Source: Symsagittifera roscoffensis (Eukaryota > Xenacoelomorpha > Acoela > Convolutidae). From it: a DNA stretch of 64,000 nt. How positions within the stretch are numbered: the stretch's first letter is position 1; each line of letters starts with the position of its first letter. A model generated the notes under the pieces. The model saw only the letters and a list, made by a program, of their open reading frames with translations. It was not told the DNA's origin and did not search any database. Position numbers and translations under genes: made by a program. The stretch is from assembly GCF_963678635.1 (NCBI RefSeq), contig NC_087069.1, positions 6,743,472 through 6,807,471 on the forward strand. The letters are read 5' to 3'. This document shows positions 50,214-63,609 of the stretch, in pieces.

Positions 50214-53200
50214 ATGGCCGATCAAGCGCACTGCCATATTTGCAAAGGCCAACTCCGAAAAGGAGGCATATGGTGAGTCATTTGCAAAGCTTACATCCAT
50301 GTCTCATGTAGCGGGCTTTAGAGCGGTAAACTTTATTACGATGGGTTCTCCTGCATACAATGCTCCCCCGAGATTTTTGCAAAAGGACCCAACTCCACCC
50401 ACAGACCAACAAGCACAGCCCCCATCACAACTCAAAAAGAGACATCACCGGCAACACCTGGAACAAACATACTGCCCAAAGCAACACAATCTTATCCATC
50501 GCCCCCAGCAATCACTACAGCCCCCTTCGACCCCTGGAAACTTATCGACCAAGAAGTTGAAATTAAAATAAACAACATATATAAAAATGTCGTTAACTGG
50601 AAACCGCTATTCATAGTTCTAAGCTAGAACAAGCCCGCTTTCCAATTCAAAGAAAAACTTAACTAGCAACTGTTGTCATTAGTAGACGAAATATCAAAAT
50701 CTAACGTCGCAATGAAAGCAGAAATGATTCTCCTACATCTGATGTTCTCCAAAACTAAATCAGAAACAAACGGATCAAATTCCAAAATACTGAGCCGCCG
50801 AATAATTTTATGAAAATAAGGCCTATCAGACGAACTTTTCTCTGAAGCGATAGCTCTCGAAATTAGACATCCGAATCAGTAGAAGTCCGAAGTAAACGAG
50901 GAAGTTAAGCAATTCGATAAACTAATGAACAGCAAAATATCTGCCGCCCTTGGCTGCCTTTCAGACAAGAAAGTAAAAGGAGTACTTCCCCTAAACAAAG
51001 TCATTGAAGGAAAAACAGTCCATAGTATCCACAGTCCATAGAAAAACACCCTCAAGCCGAAACAGCGAACACAATCTATATAACTGAAGTAAGTGAAGAC
51101 ACAATGCCATACCACCCTTCTATATTCGAACAAATAAACGCCAAGACAGTTCGAAATTCAACCCTGAAAACGCACGGAAGCCACGGTTTAGATGCCTGCG
51201 AATGGAGAAGGATTTTAACTCACTTCAACCAGAAATCCATTGAGCTTTGCAAAACAATTGCTAAACTATCCAATACAATATCAAGTAAAGTTCTCCCCCA
51301 TGAGAACCTAACGGCGTACAACTCGTGTCGCCTGGTACCTCTGGAAAAAATCCATGGGTACGGCCCATTGGTATAGGCGAAGTTCTGAGAAGAATAATTG
51401 CCAAAACAATCAACCAATGTATAAAATCAGAACTCAAAAGTCTCGGAAAAAAATCCAATTCTGCTTAGGCCAGAAGTGTGGAATCGAATATGCTATCCAC
51501 AGCTTGTAGAGCAAGTTTGAGAAACCGGAAACAGACGCCATACTACTTATTGATGCAAAAAAATCTGTTTAACTCGCTCAATAGAGAAATTGATCTAAAA
51601 ATGTAGAAATCCTTTCTCCGGCACTAAATCATGCGCTGGCCAACTCATATGAAGATCCCTCAAATCTATATGTCAATAATGTCAAATACACTGTTTTGAC
51701 ATCTACCGAAGGCACAACACAAAGTTATCCCCTCGCAATAGCTATGTACGGAATTGGGATCATTCCACTGATCGAACTCCTGCAAAAACCAGATGTCACC
51801 CAAAATTGGTACGCGGATGATGGAAGCGCTGCAGGTGATCCTAGGATTCTCTGCGCAATACTGGACAACTTGAATGTTCACCGAATGGCTTTCGGATACA
51901 ATGTGAAGCCTTTCAAGTGTCAACTCATAGTAAAGGAAAACTATCGTGACCACACCATAAAAGGCACAAATATTATAATCGTAGACGGTTTTAGAGTCCT
52001 TGAATTGGTTATAGGAACACCATTAGCACGCGATAAATACATGGAAAGCGAGATTGAAAAGACAGCTACCCTAATTGAAAAACTTTCCAAATTAGCTAAA
52101 ACATCACCACAAAATGCGTACTCCTATTACACAAAAGGAGTTCAAAAAAAGTATGCCTTCTAACCGGAACAACTGCGGAAGCTTTTAAAAAATTGGATGA
52201 ATCGTAAGACAGCAGCTACTTTCTAGTTTTGCTGGTAAAAATCATATAACCGATGAAGATCGCAACCTTTTTTCACTGCCAATAAGAACGGGAGGATTAA
52301 ACCACCTCAGTAACAAGGACTTCTCCAGAAATTATATGTGGTCACAAGTCATTTGTGATCCGTTAGAAAAAAGTGATCCAGAAATAGCTGAAACGGAACG
52401 AAGTCTGACAAGTAGAAACATCAAAACTGAGAGACAGAACATCACACTCTCAAAAAAGCCCTAAATTATGGAAAATTGCTCATCAGAAAAAAAAACAATA
52501 AATCTAGCGTCACAAAAAGGAGAATTGATTTGGGTAAGCGTGTTACCTTTAAAAAATGCAATTTTTCCCTCAACAAGTCAGAGTTTAAAGACGGTTTGCA
52601 TCTGAGATATGGATGGGAACCACCGATCACTCCACATACACGCCACATTCACACTGACCCACTCTCTCTACCGCCTCAAAAGTGGATACACTCATCTTAG
52701 ACATAATGAAATTCGTGATTCCTTTGCGACACTCCTGAACGAAGTATGCCATGATGTTGAAAGAAAGCCGAAACTTAAACCGTTGGAGGCAAAAATTTTC
52801 ACAACCAAACAACCACTACTGAAGATAACGCTCGATTTGATATCAAGGCACATGGAATAAAGGGAGGTCCATTCAGCCGAACCTTTTTTGATGTAAGAAT
52901 TTTCAACTCCCAGGCTAAATCCTGCCCTAAAACTATATCTGACGCCTACAAATATCATGAGAGTGTCAAAACATTAAAATACCAACAAAAAATTCTGGAT
53001 GTGGAAAACAGCAGCTTTGTTTTACTAATTTTGTGTGTACCGGAGGAGCAGAACCAGGCTCTACAAAAACTATCCAGAAACTAGCAGAGAAACTAAGCGA
53101 AAAACGGAACGAATTATACTCGGACACAAAAATTTTTATCAGAAACAAAAATCGGTTTTGCACTTCTGAGGAGTGCAATCCTCTGCCTTAGGGGGTGCAA

Positions 53201-53250
53201 AAATCCTAAAAAAATGCATCCAACATAGACAATTCTATCTGTGCTATAAT
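50214..53250 (+). pseudogene. Decayed LINE ORF2 of a sister family (unit B)
   Basis: Copy of 36683-39720 with the same inactivating stops and frameshifts, plus a few private changes, such as the loss of 10 bp near 52200. Recognisable RT and C-terminal motifs are as in unit A. The 3' hairpin follows at 53349-53393. Confidence 0.88.
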
Positions 53251-53348
53251 CGAGGAGCGTGGATTTTGTTTGACAATTCTCTTGATGCATTGATATCGAC
53301 TTGATTTATTCATAAAAATTTGCCGATGTATTTATATAACGTTGGTAC

Positions 53349-53393
53349 GGCCCTATAAAACTTGTGCACGTAACGTCGCATGGCGGAAGGGCC
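53349..53393 (+). other. 3'-terminal hairpin of the decayed LINE, unit B copy
   Basis: Same outer stem GGCCCT / AGGGCC and alternative inner stem CGTC / GGCG as at 39827-39871. Confidence 0.65.
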
Positions 53394-53419
53394 TATTTAA
53401 TTGACTTTTTCTTATATAG

Positions 53420-55285
53420 TATAAAATATACTTAAATAGCATTATAGTTTTATATAGTTTTATAGTTTAATATAGTTATTTTCTTCAATCACTCGAGCCT
53501 TCCGGTTTTATTGAAAATTACTTTTACGCGCTTCTCATAAGGTTATTACACAAAAAACCTTACAATTGAAATAGATAAGTGACTACTGGAGCTATATGTT
53601 ACAATCAAGTGTTACAAACAAAAACAAACAGGAAAACCGAAACGCATCTGATTTTGGAAGATTTACTTCATTGATTTTTTTTCTTTCCAATTTTTTTTCA
53701 GATATAGTTTGTGTTCTGGTTTCTTTTGTGGTAATTTTGTAATTTTGTTCTGCTTTGTATATACTTTTATTTTTATAGTCCTATACCACTCAAGGAACGA
53801 CAGCACGGTCAATTTCCAAGCCTTCAGATTACGGGAAAACTTGGTCCCAATTAGGTTCGAAAACTAAATCGGGGGTCTCGAAATTCTTTTCCTTTTCGGA
53901 CTATCCTTCCATATACATACTCGCTCAGTTTTCAGATGAGCATCCGCTCGGCGCAGAGGCATTCGTTACGACTAGCAACCAAGAGCTTCATAAAAAACAT
54001 AAGTAACATTCGCCCGGCAAATACAAAACGACGAAAAGAAAAATAACATCCTTTAACGATTGGCTAGCAAAAAAGTAAGCCTTACGTGCCACAACTAACC
54101 TATACCAGAGCCAATTCCAAATGATGGTCATAATTTCGGGTGAAAAAACGTGTTACGATCTAAGGCTGTCGACGGAAATATGCCAACTAACTAGTTACAG
54201 GCAGAATCATTGACTTCATGGCTGGGTCTCAGCATCCCCAGACAACAAGCTCACTCGTAAAAACAGGAATAATCATTGTTTTGAAAATATATATTTTTTT
54301 GGTTATCAGAGAAAGTTACTCCATCCCTTTCAACATATTCCTAGCTCCTACCTCTTCCTCACTCTGACGGATCGACCTTCTGAAACTTTCGCCCGTAAGT
54401 ACATACCGACGGATAATAAAGCTAGGTTATGAAACGACTGGCTAGCGTCTAAAGACAGCTTCACCTGCTTTTAACCGTCTCTACCAAAGCCAGTTCAATG
54501 TGTAGTTCATTAATATCGGGTGGACAAAGTCATTACTTTTAAGGCTATCGGCCAGATCGTTCAAATTAACTTAGTTACATGCAAAAATAGTGAGTCATGG
54601 CTGGGTCTCAGTATCCTCAGACCACGAGGTCACTCCTAAAAACATGGCTTCTATTTAATTATCATTTTATTTTTGTTTTTGTTCAGCGGATAAAAATCAT
54701 CATACCATCGGAGATTGATCAACCCTTTCCCTCAACGCCTTGCTTTCTCATACTAAAAAAATAAATTCGAAGTCAATAAAATTCAACACTGGACATGCCA
54801 GGAAGCTAAAAGTTGATACAAATACAGTTTCAGTCTCTTCCCGGGACCCTTCCGGATTCTTGAATCCGGACGAAGAGCAGTCTTATCGTCACTCGGGAAG
54901 GGCAGTAAAATCCTTTTGATTCTCGGGAATTGCTCCGTAAAGATTGTAGCTGCACAATCGTTACCATTCGGAATGTTCTTCCAACAATAATATCGATCGA
55001 TAATTCCAATTCGTTTCGTAGGTCTGTTTACTACTAGCGAAAGAAGTTGTTCTGTTGTTTTTTTTTCTTTTTTTTTTGTATTCGCGAAAAAAAAATAGTC
55101 ATGTGTTTTTACAATCGAGTTTTTAAAATTTCACTTGTCAGCTAAAACCAACCTCTCCCAGATCGATCAATCTATCCAATAAGACCGTTAATCCTCTGAA
55201 ACAGCCAGTCCTCCCACTAAACTGTTCCAATAAAATTTCGATTTCGTCATGCATTTTGACCGCCATTCTGGTCGAATGTCACTTT
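53420..55285 (+). promoter_or_regulatory. Orphan, diverged LINE leader, unit B copy
   Basis: Copy of 39900-41686, which continues about 85 bp past the unit end to the family's GGTCGAATGTCAC. One small deletion removes ACCCCTCCGAATT-type sequence near 54920. No ORF follows. Confidence 0.6.
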
Positions 55286-56720
55286 TTTCTCAATCCTAGC
55301 TCCTCGTATCCTGAAAACGAAATTAATTGTTGATTAAACTAAAATCAGGACATGTCCATTTTGCTAAACTTTTTGTAAAAAAAAACAGAGACAGTTTAAA
55401 AGTACAGTGACAGACCATACCGAACTCTCGGCCTTCAAGGAAGAACAGCATTCTTCACCACCAAGAAAAGATGCTATTTTCAAACGCAGTCATCCCGATC
55501 GGCAGTTTAGGCTAGGTGACAACTGTTACTACACTATCCTTATTTCCTGGAAGCCTTCTATTCTTTTGTAGTCAATCGAAAGTATTTCGTAACTTCCTGC
55601 CGTTATCTAATTAAGTTGTTCAATTTTGACAGCAAAAAATCGACCTTTAAACCGGTTCAGCAAAAAGTGTTGTTCTGATTCTTGCGGATTCAATTTTTTC
55701 GAAGATAACTGATTGTTAAGTGTCATGCACGCTAATTCGAAAAATGAAAAGTTTTTTTACCCTTGATTTTCTCATTTTTCTGCTCTTTTTATCGCCCTTA
55801 GTTGCTAATTTTGTCGTACCGTTAGCTTTTTCATTTGAATAAAAACAAAAGCGTTCCTGCTAAGTGGCACGAAGTTTGAGAATTGTATTAAGGCCAGATG
55901 TGTAAGTGCTACATGCTTGTCTCTTGATTTTTCAATTTTTTTGAAGTTATTGGGGTATATGCGTAATTTATGACATTCAGTCTGGATGACATGTGATGCA
56001 CCTTGGTTGAAGCGTATTAATTTAACTTCGTATGTTTATTTAACTTAAATTTAACTTAATTTTAACTTAGTATGTTTATTACAAACTTTATTTAACTTAA
56101 TTTAACTTAAATTTAACTTAGTATGTTTATTTACAAAAAAGTATCTCTGTACATAAAAGATCTTCAGAACTTGAAAAAAATTTTGTTCTCGGATATTTGT
56201 GAGGTTCCCTTGAATTTCTTTTTAAAATGGGGCTTCCTGCATTGATATATCAATATAAAAATATCAACATTTGGATTATATTTTTGAAAACTAAATCTAA
56301 AAAAACTGTGCAGTGTCGTTGTGGTCGTGCAGAAGCTGAAGAGGGCAATACCCGCACGGGTCGAAATCCTGTTCAGACACCGCTCAAGATTTGTACGGTT
56401 TGAGTTGTTTTCCAGCAACATTTGAGCAGCTTGGGTGGTATTTATGAAAAGACCGCTCCAACCGCTAAAATCTGGCTTTAAAAAACCGCTCAAAAGCCGC
56501 TCATTTTTTGCGGCGGTTTTTGAACGGTTTTTCACTCAAAATTTGAGCGTTTTTGAGCGTTTTAATTTAAAAAAAAGTTATTATAACCATCAAAAAGCCC
56601 GAAAAAGGCAATGTAACGCTAAGCAGCAGTTGAAGTACTTTTTACAACTTGAAAAAATATGCTCGAACGTAATCGACCCAAGCAAGATAGTTTTCTGCAG
56701 ACTCAAAAAAAGGGTCGAAC
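55286..56720. other. Non-coding stretch with TTTAACTTA repeats and GAGCG palindromes
   Basis: No supported gene. At 56030-56140 the string TTTAACTTAATTTAACTTAA and variants with TAGTATGTTTATT repeat several times. At 56385-56560 GAGCG and CGCTC alternate (AAACCGCTCAAAAGCCGCTC, then TTTGAGCGTTTTTGAGCG), which could form several short hairpins. Confidence 0.5.
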
Positions 56721-56726
56721 GAAATG

Positions 56727-59090
56727 GACCGTTTTGTTGTGCGATGGTCTGTGCACAGGTTGCATAGGGCCATAATAACGCTATATAAATATATCGGCAA
56801 AAATCTATGTAAATTAAGTCGATTTTAAAGCATCCAGAGAATTGTCAATTAAAATCTACCCTTCTCGATTACAGCACATTGATATTGTCTATGTTGGATG
56901 TATTTTCAAGTGTTTTGCATCCCATGAGACAGAGGATTGTACTCCTCAGAAGTGCAAAACTTATTTTTGTTCTTACAAAGTTTATTGTGTCCGAGAATGA
57001 TTCGTTTAGTTTTTCGCTTAGTTACTCTGCTAGTTTCTGAACGGTTTTTGTAGAGCCTGGTGCTGCCCCTCCGGTACACGCAAAAATTAGTGGAACAAAG
57101 CTGGTCCTCCTCTAGAATACTTTGTTGGTGTTTTAATGGTTTGACATCTCATGATATTTGTAGGATATACAAATCTCATGATATTTGTAGGCGTCAGATA
57201 TAGTTTTAGGGCAGGATATAGCGTGGGAGTTGAAAATTTTTACATCAAAAAAGGTTCGGCTGAATCGACCTCCCTATAGTCCATGTGCCTTGATGTCAAG
57301 TCGAGCGTTATCTTCAGTAGTGGTTGTTTTATTGTGAAAGTTTTTGCCTCCAACGGTTGAAGTTTCGGCTTTATTTCAACATCATGGCATACTTCGTTCA
57401 GGAGTGTCGCAAAGGACTCACGAATTTCATTCTGTCTTAGATGAGTGTATCCACATTTGAGGCGGCGGATAGAGTGGGTCAGTGTGAACGGTTGTCCACA
57501 TGGGCGTGTATGTGGAGTGTTCGGTGGTTCCCATCCATATCTCAGATGTGAACCGTCTTTAAACTCTGATTTGTTAAGGGAAAAATTTCACTTTTTATTG
57601 GTAGCATGCTTAGCCAGTTCAATGCTCCTTTTTGTGATGCTAGAATTATTGTCAGCGTTTTTTCTGATGAGTTATGTTCCATTATTTTAGCATTTTTGGA
57701 GAGTGTTATCTTATGTCTCTCAGTTTTGATTTGTTTTTTATCAGAGTTTGTTCTGTTTCAGCTATTTCTGGATCGCAGCGTTTTCTAGCGGATCACAATT
57801 GGCTCGGGAGCACTCATAGTTTCTGAAAATGTCCGTGTTACTGAGGAGGTCTAGTCTTCCCATTCTTTTGAGTAGTGCAAAAAGGCTGCGATCTTCATCG
57901 GTTATATAGTTTTTACCAGTAATACTAGGAAATAGCTGCTTTCTCACGTTTTTCTCAATTGCATCATGCATTTTTCTCAAATGCTTCAGGATTTGTTTTG
58001 GTTAGAAAAATTTAATTTTTTTTGAAGTCATTTGTGTAGCAGGAATAAGCATTTTGTGGTGATGTTTTAGCTACTCTAGAAAGCCTTTTTGATAGGGTAG
58101 TTGTCTTTTCAATTTTGCTTTCCATGTATTTATGCTTGCTGATGGTGTTCCTATAACGATTCAAGGACTCTAAAACCATCTACCCTTGTAATATTTGTGC
58201 CTTTGAATAACTCGATGGCGCTTTCCCGATGGTTTTCCTTTACTATGAGCTGACAATTGGAAGGCTTCACATTGTAGCCGAAAGCCTTTCCATGCACATC
58301 CAGGTTGTCTGGTTTTGCGCGGAGACTCTTAAGATAAGATCACCTGCAGCGCTTCCGTTATCTACGTACCATTTTTGGGTGACATTTGGTTTTTGCAGGA
58401 TCTTGATCAGTGGGATTATCCCATTTCCATACCTAGCCATTGCGAGGGGATCACCTTGAGTTGTGTCTTCGGTAGATGTCAAAACAGTGTCAATGACAAA
58501 TAATTTGGAGGTATGTTTATATGAATTGGCCAGTGCATGTTGTAGTGCCGGAAAAAGAATTTCTACATTTGTTAGAGCAAGTTCTCTATTGAGCGAGTTG
58601 AAGGCATTTTCTGCGTCAATTTACAGTATGGCGTCCGTTTCCGATTTCTCAAACTCGTTCCTCAAGCTGTGGATAGCATATTCGGTTTCACACTTCTGGA
58701 CTAAGCAGAATTGGAGATTTTTGCGAGATTTTTAAGGTCTGATTTTATACATTGCGTGCTTTTTTTGCCAATTATTCGTCTCATAACCTGCTTATGCCAA
58801 TTGGCTTTACCCCTTTTGTGTCCAGCGGTTTCAAACGACAAGATTAGTACGCCGTGTTGTTTTCATGAGGGAGAACTTTACTTGCTATTTATAGAATAGC
58901 TTTGCAATTGTTTTGCAAAACTCAATGAATGTCTGGTTGAAGTGAGTTAATATCCTTCTCCATTGGCACGCATCCAGACCTGAGGGATTTGGATTCCGTG
59001 CGTTTTCAGGGGGTTGACTTTTGCACTGTCTTGGCGTTTATTTGTTCGAATATAGAGGGGTGGTACGGCATTGTGTCTTTTCTGAAGTCC
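56727..59090 (-). pseudogene. Decayed, 5'-truncated LINE ORF2 (minus strand)
   Basis: Reading from 59090 down to 56727 this is a relative of the sister family. It has YRGVVRHC-equivalent text, TSTEDTTQGDPLAMARYG (58480-58430, with GDP intact), QKWYVDNGSAAGD (YADD changed to YVDN), the HNEIR region near 57430, and the last ~170 bp of the 3' UTR. Many frameshifts and stops are present, as well as a small internal direct duplication (CTCATGATATTTGTAGG at about 57147 and 57174). The 5' end is missing beyond about 59090. It is more diverged than the copies in units A and B. Confidence 0.82.
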
Positions 59091-60040
59091 CAAGCACAAA
59101 AAATGTTGATCTTAAAAAAATGGTTAAAGACTCTCAAATTGACGTTCTTGGCTCTGCCAGTTGCCTTCACCCAAACTCACAGTTCAATAACTTCATGAAA
59201 ACCTTTCCGACTGATTAAAACAAGTATAGAAGTTATCAAATAAATAAATTAAAAACAGTAAGCAACGAATTTTTTTTTTTGCACATTTTTGCGCCATCAA
59301 GAGTATATATAGTCTCCTTGGAGTTTACAAAAATTTAGTCTACCAAACTTTTCTTTACATTTCGATGAAAAAAAACCAATTTACCGCGACGAATATGCCT
59401 AGCCAATGTTTGAAAACCAATTTAACAAGGAATGAAAGCATGCCTACAATCTTTGAGCAAGGAATAAAAAATCTTAAAAATTTAATTCGATTGATTTCGA
59501 AATCATGTAGTCGTCAGATTATAAAATTGTTATGATCTGATTTTTAGACATTATAACATCAAGAAAAACACTTAAAAATTTTAAGCAAAACCTTAATTTT
59601 ATTCAGCAATCAAGTTTCAGCAAGCTAAATAACAATTTTGCAATATTCTTTACGTTAATTATCTGAAATTTCTCTATCTTAATTTCAGTCTTTTTTTTTG
59701 TACGTGAATTTTCCAATTTTTCAAAAGATATTTAGTTATATGTTTATTCTTCTCTTTTTTAATCCAAAACAAAAAGTGTACCAAAAACAAAGCGTCGAGT
59801 TCACACTCCTGAAGCCGTCCAATTTTTTGATCCCTAGCCTCAGTTTCATTTCGTGCAGCGCTTCTAATGTTAAGAATTTCATCGCTTTCTTTGACTACTC
59901 TTCTTTACATTTTTATATCAGAGGAAAGAAAACATTTTTGTTACCTGCATTTTTTGTCTCTATCAAGACAATGAAGCTGAACAATTTGCAATTAAGACAC
60001 AAATTTTGAAAAAGTTGAACTAAAAATGAAATCGAAACAT
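59091..60040. other. AT-rich non-coding stretch
   Basis: I see nothing that can be supported here. Confidence 0.5.
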
Positions 60041-60520
60041 GTTTCATCGCATTGCTCGACTAATTTTATCTCTTCTAATTGCTATGTAGTGCTTCCTTCC
60101 TCTCCGCAATGCCCTTTGTGTAGGTTTATTGTTGGTTTGAAGAATTTTGTGACAGAATTTTGAACAATTTGTCCAATATAAGCCCTCTATTGTACCGCTC
60201 TGATAGTTTTCCAGCGAAGCTTGAAAGTTTACATTAGCGGACCAACTCAGCTTGACATAGCTGAGATTTTTTTTTTCAGTGCAGTTCAATCAGTTTATAT
60301 CAATTTACATGAGTGGGAAGGGAAAATTTTTTATTTGCTTTTCTGTTTAAACTAAAAAATTGTGAAACGATCAAAATAACTTTTAAACATGTTTTGAAAT
60401 GTGCCTGCAGAGAGGCATCAATGCTGTTTTTACGAGGAATTAAATCCACAACAAAACAATTTGTGGGCCACGTTGGAGTTCAGATCAGGCAAAAACGACT
60501 AGTTTAGAGAGTGAAAATTG
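60041..60520 (-). pseudogene. Possible Penelope-like element remnant (GIY-YIG region)
   Basis: On the minus strand 60289-60044 gives IEGLYWTNCSKFCHKI, then LQTNNKPTQRALRRG, which loosely follows the GIY..C..C..YVGQT pattern. At 60510-60400 the minus strand resembles a better GIY-YIG fragment at 63.7 kb (NVAHKLFCCGFNSS against KLSCCGCDSTYVGQT). Frames are broken. A cysteine-containing chance match is possible. Confidence 0.35.
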
Positions 60521-61230
60521 TTTCTCAATTTCCGGTGATTATTTTTTGTGCTTTGATGCTGCGCAACTTTTTTGTCCAGAGTTGTTTTTGGTTTCCTTGA
60601 ATTTAAAGCAGTATGATCGTGTTTTCTAGTCTCGTTTTTCATTTGCTGCCAGAATGAACCATATTTTGGTTTGACTTCTCTACCAAGAATTCTGCGTAGT
60701 GTTCTCAATTGAAAAATTATCTTTTCGTGCTCCCTTTTGTGCTATCTATTGATCATTTTTGCTTCAGGGTAAAATATCCATATAGATGCGCTCCTAGAAA
60801 ATCTGTACCTTGTTGCTTTCAAAACCTTTCTCTTGTGGTGAGCAACTTTTGAAGTTTTTTATCCGTTGTTTTTTGGGATCACCCACATCCAGCTACAATT
60901 AAATTAATGTCTAAAAAAGCCAAGTGGCCAGTTTAACTAGGCGTTTCAATTGTGAACTTTAAGTAAAAGTGCAATTTTTTGGCGGCTTGCAATATAATTT
61001 TTAAGTTAGCTTTTAATTTCTTCTCAAGTTAATCTTCGTAAGTTTCACACCTGCTATGGTCAATTTATATCACGCCTATCATTGAACAATTTGTGGAATC
61101 AAACATTTTGATATGCCGTCATTTTAGGACAACAGAATCAATCATTTTCTTTTCTCTCTCAGAGAGTCTAATATTCTAACCAAGGGATAAAACTTGCTGC
61201 AAGGCTGTACCACATCCTTGTTTTTGAGAT
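60521..61230. other. Non-coding stretch
   Basis: No supported feature. Confidence 0.4.
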
Positions 61231-61231
61231 T

Positions 61232-61290
61232 TTTCCTAACTTTTGTAGCTTCATTATTTCTTGGAGTCTGATGCACATTTTTTTTAATGG
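61232..61290 (+). repeat. Partial direct copy of the foldback arm
   Basis: CCTAACTTTTGTAGCTTCAT and then TATTTCTTGGAGTCTGATGC correspond to 61730-61775 in the right arm of the foldback in the same orientation. Confidence 0.55.
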
Positions 61291-61336
61291 CCAATCCTGA
61301 CTCTTAAGCTAATTCCTTAGGACAACGATGGTTACG

Positions 61337-62070
61337 GCAGAGGAGAAAAGTTACATTCAAAGCAACTTGAAGAACAGCTAAAAGATACTTTTCATCCGCA
61401 GACCCCTGAGTAAATTACACAGAATAGCGTATAAAAGTAATAGATGAGTTGAAAATATTGAGTGAAGGTTTACTGGTTGTGTGATATATACTTCCATTCG
61501 GATACAACTTTAACGAGTTCCACTTTTAACAATTGTGGATACTCTTTGTCGGAAAATGAGAAACATTGAGGGCCAGTCTAACATATATGTGAGGCTGAAG
61601 CGGCCAAAAACTCTTACACAAAAAATGTATACCAGAATCACACTTCAAGAGATAAAAGAGCTAAGAAAAAAAGTTGGAAAAGTCTCAAAAACAGCGGAAA
61701 ATTTGTGGTACTTTGTTTAGCTTTTCTTAGCTCGCTTGGTTTGTCTTAGCTCCATTATCTCTTGGAGTTTGATGTATGTTTTTTTGAAAGACTTTGCAGC
61801 CGTTTCAGCCCCACATAAATTTTGGACTAGCCTGCCATGTTTCTCAACTTCCGACAAAATTATACAAAACTATTAAAAGTAGGAACTCATTGAAGTTGTA
61901 TTCAAATTGATGTTTTATCACACAGACAGTAAGTCTTCAATCAATTCTTTTTCTCATTTAATACCTTTATACTCTTTTCTGTGTAACTTACCTAAGGGAT
62001 TGCGGAAGAAAAAAACTTATGAGCTATTTCTCAAGTTAACTTGAGTGGCTGAGAAGTTTAGCTGAAGCTT
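61337..62070. repeat. Long imperfect inverted repeat (foldback), arms about 330-345 bp
   Basis: The left arm (61337-61680) and the reverse complement of the right arm (61722-62070) align along their length with roughly 70-75% identity by eye. Matching pairs include TTACACAGAATAGCGTATAA with TTACACAGAAAAGAGTATAA, TTTGTCGG.A.TGAGAAACAT in both, and CAAGAGATAA.GGAGCTAAGA in both. The spacer is about 40 bp. It encodes no protein. Confidence 0.75.
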
Positions 62071-62079
62071 TGACCCTTG

Positions 62080-63600
62080 GCTGACGTGGAACTTAGTTTA
62101 TGATCAATCGCCATCATTTAGCATCAATTGCTCTCTCAACTTCAACCCTTACCTGGCTCAAGTATTCCGCTGCCCTATCGTTATTCTCTTCTGCCAAAAC
62201 TAACTCTGTCACAAGGAGTTAGATTGAAAGCTAGGAACGCACCCTAAGGCACCCTAAAGGCACCCTAAACCGAAAATAGTGACATTCCAGGTATTCTTTG
62301 AGAAAAATGAGACAAACTTTGCAATTTTTTGTTTTATTCAAATAATTTGCAACGTTCACTACCTTTTTTCAGTAAATTTTTTTTCTGAGCAAAAACTTAA
62401 AAAATGCTGGTAATTGCACTAGATTCTATGCACTGCTGGCACAAAAAATAAAAACTCACAAGGTGCTAACAGGGTAAATAGCAAAAAGTAATCGTTTTTT
62501 GTGGTCTATACGCAGCCTATAGCTTCATCCTTGCTCTGAGCCGGTTCTGCGAAATCTTTTGCTACTTTTTCTGTTAAATTAAGCTCCGGCTACTGCTCCT
62601 TGAACTCGCCAATCAGGCGATAAAAATTGAATTTTGTTCGTTAACTCGCTGTACCCTTCGATGACTTATAAAATCCCGTCCTCATCAGTTTTAATAGTAC
62701 CTTCGGAGTACCCATCCTTCGACAGAAAATGATCAATCTAAAACGATCTTTCTGCCTTCGAAGTTCATATAGTCTCCGCTTGCGCCAGGTGAACTTCTTT
62801 CTTTGCTTTTGACAAAATTACTGATAACGTCGTGAAACAATACCAAATTATCTTCTCCTTTCAGTGGACATCTCTAAAAAAAATGACAAGTTTTTTCTAT
62901 ATTCAATTGGTTGCCGTTCATTGTTATGCCCGACATGGTTGTGATGAGACCGAGGTTGTTCAAGGTGAGCGCAGAGAGCTGGCCGCATCAAATTGGGTTA
63001 TTCGTTTAAAAAATACATCATAATTGCAACAAACGAACAATTTTTTAATCATGATCAGTTTGAATTGATAAACTAATTCCTTCTTCCAAAACTGAGCCGC
63101 TGTGCTAGAAAAGTTTTGAAAACCAAAATGCAGTTTTTTTTGTGGAATTTTAAACTGCTTTTACTGCAAAAAAAATACAAAGCCAAAATATTAATATGTG
63201 GAGTCGAGCATTTTGGGATCTATGAGAAATGTCACGTTACAAAAATTGTTTTAAAAAAACTCTTAGACATGAAAACATTATATAAACTAACTTAATTGTT
63301 TTGAGCTAATTTTGAAAAATGTCCATCAATCCAAAATAAAATTTATCAATTAAGTATTTGATAATGTTTTCTTTTTCATAAATTTTAAAGAAAATTTTGT
63401 TTCATTTAACGTTTCAGAATCAAATTTTTGAATTTTTGAAATTTGCAATTGTTATTTTAGTTCTTTATTCTTGTTTCCAGGCCAAAAAGAATTTTGACTA
63501 ATTGATGATTTCCAGCTTCCCACACTTGAATTCATTTTGCAGAAGTGTTTGTTTAATGGCAATTTAACTGTGCCGTTTGGGAATTAGTATTCCTACTGTC
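62080..63600. other. AT-rich non-coding stretch
   Basis: No supported gene. Short direct repetition of GCACCCTAAGG / GCACCCTAAAG occurs near 62240. Confidence 0.4.
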
Positions 63601-63609
63601 GTATATGTA

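Larger units (their letters stand above)
41693..55197 (+). repeat. Tandem segmental duplication, unit B (13.5 kb)
   Basis: Near-identical copy of 28181-41686. It ends at AATCCTCT (55197), after which the sequence is unique. The leader homology of its last block continues to GGTCGAATGTCAC near 55280, beyond the end of the unit, showing that the right boundary cuts through an older leader copy. Confidence 0.95.

Noticed and set aside
62832-63023. 63-codon plus-strand ORF
   Set aside because: It is short, has no similarity or splice context, and lies in AT-rich non-coding sequence.
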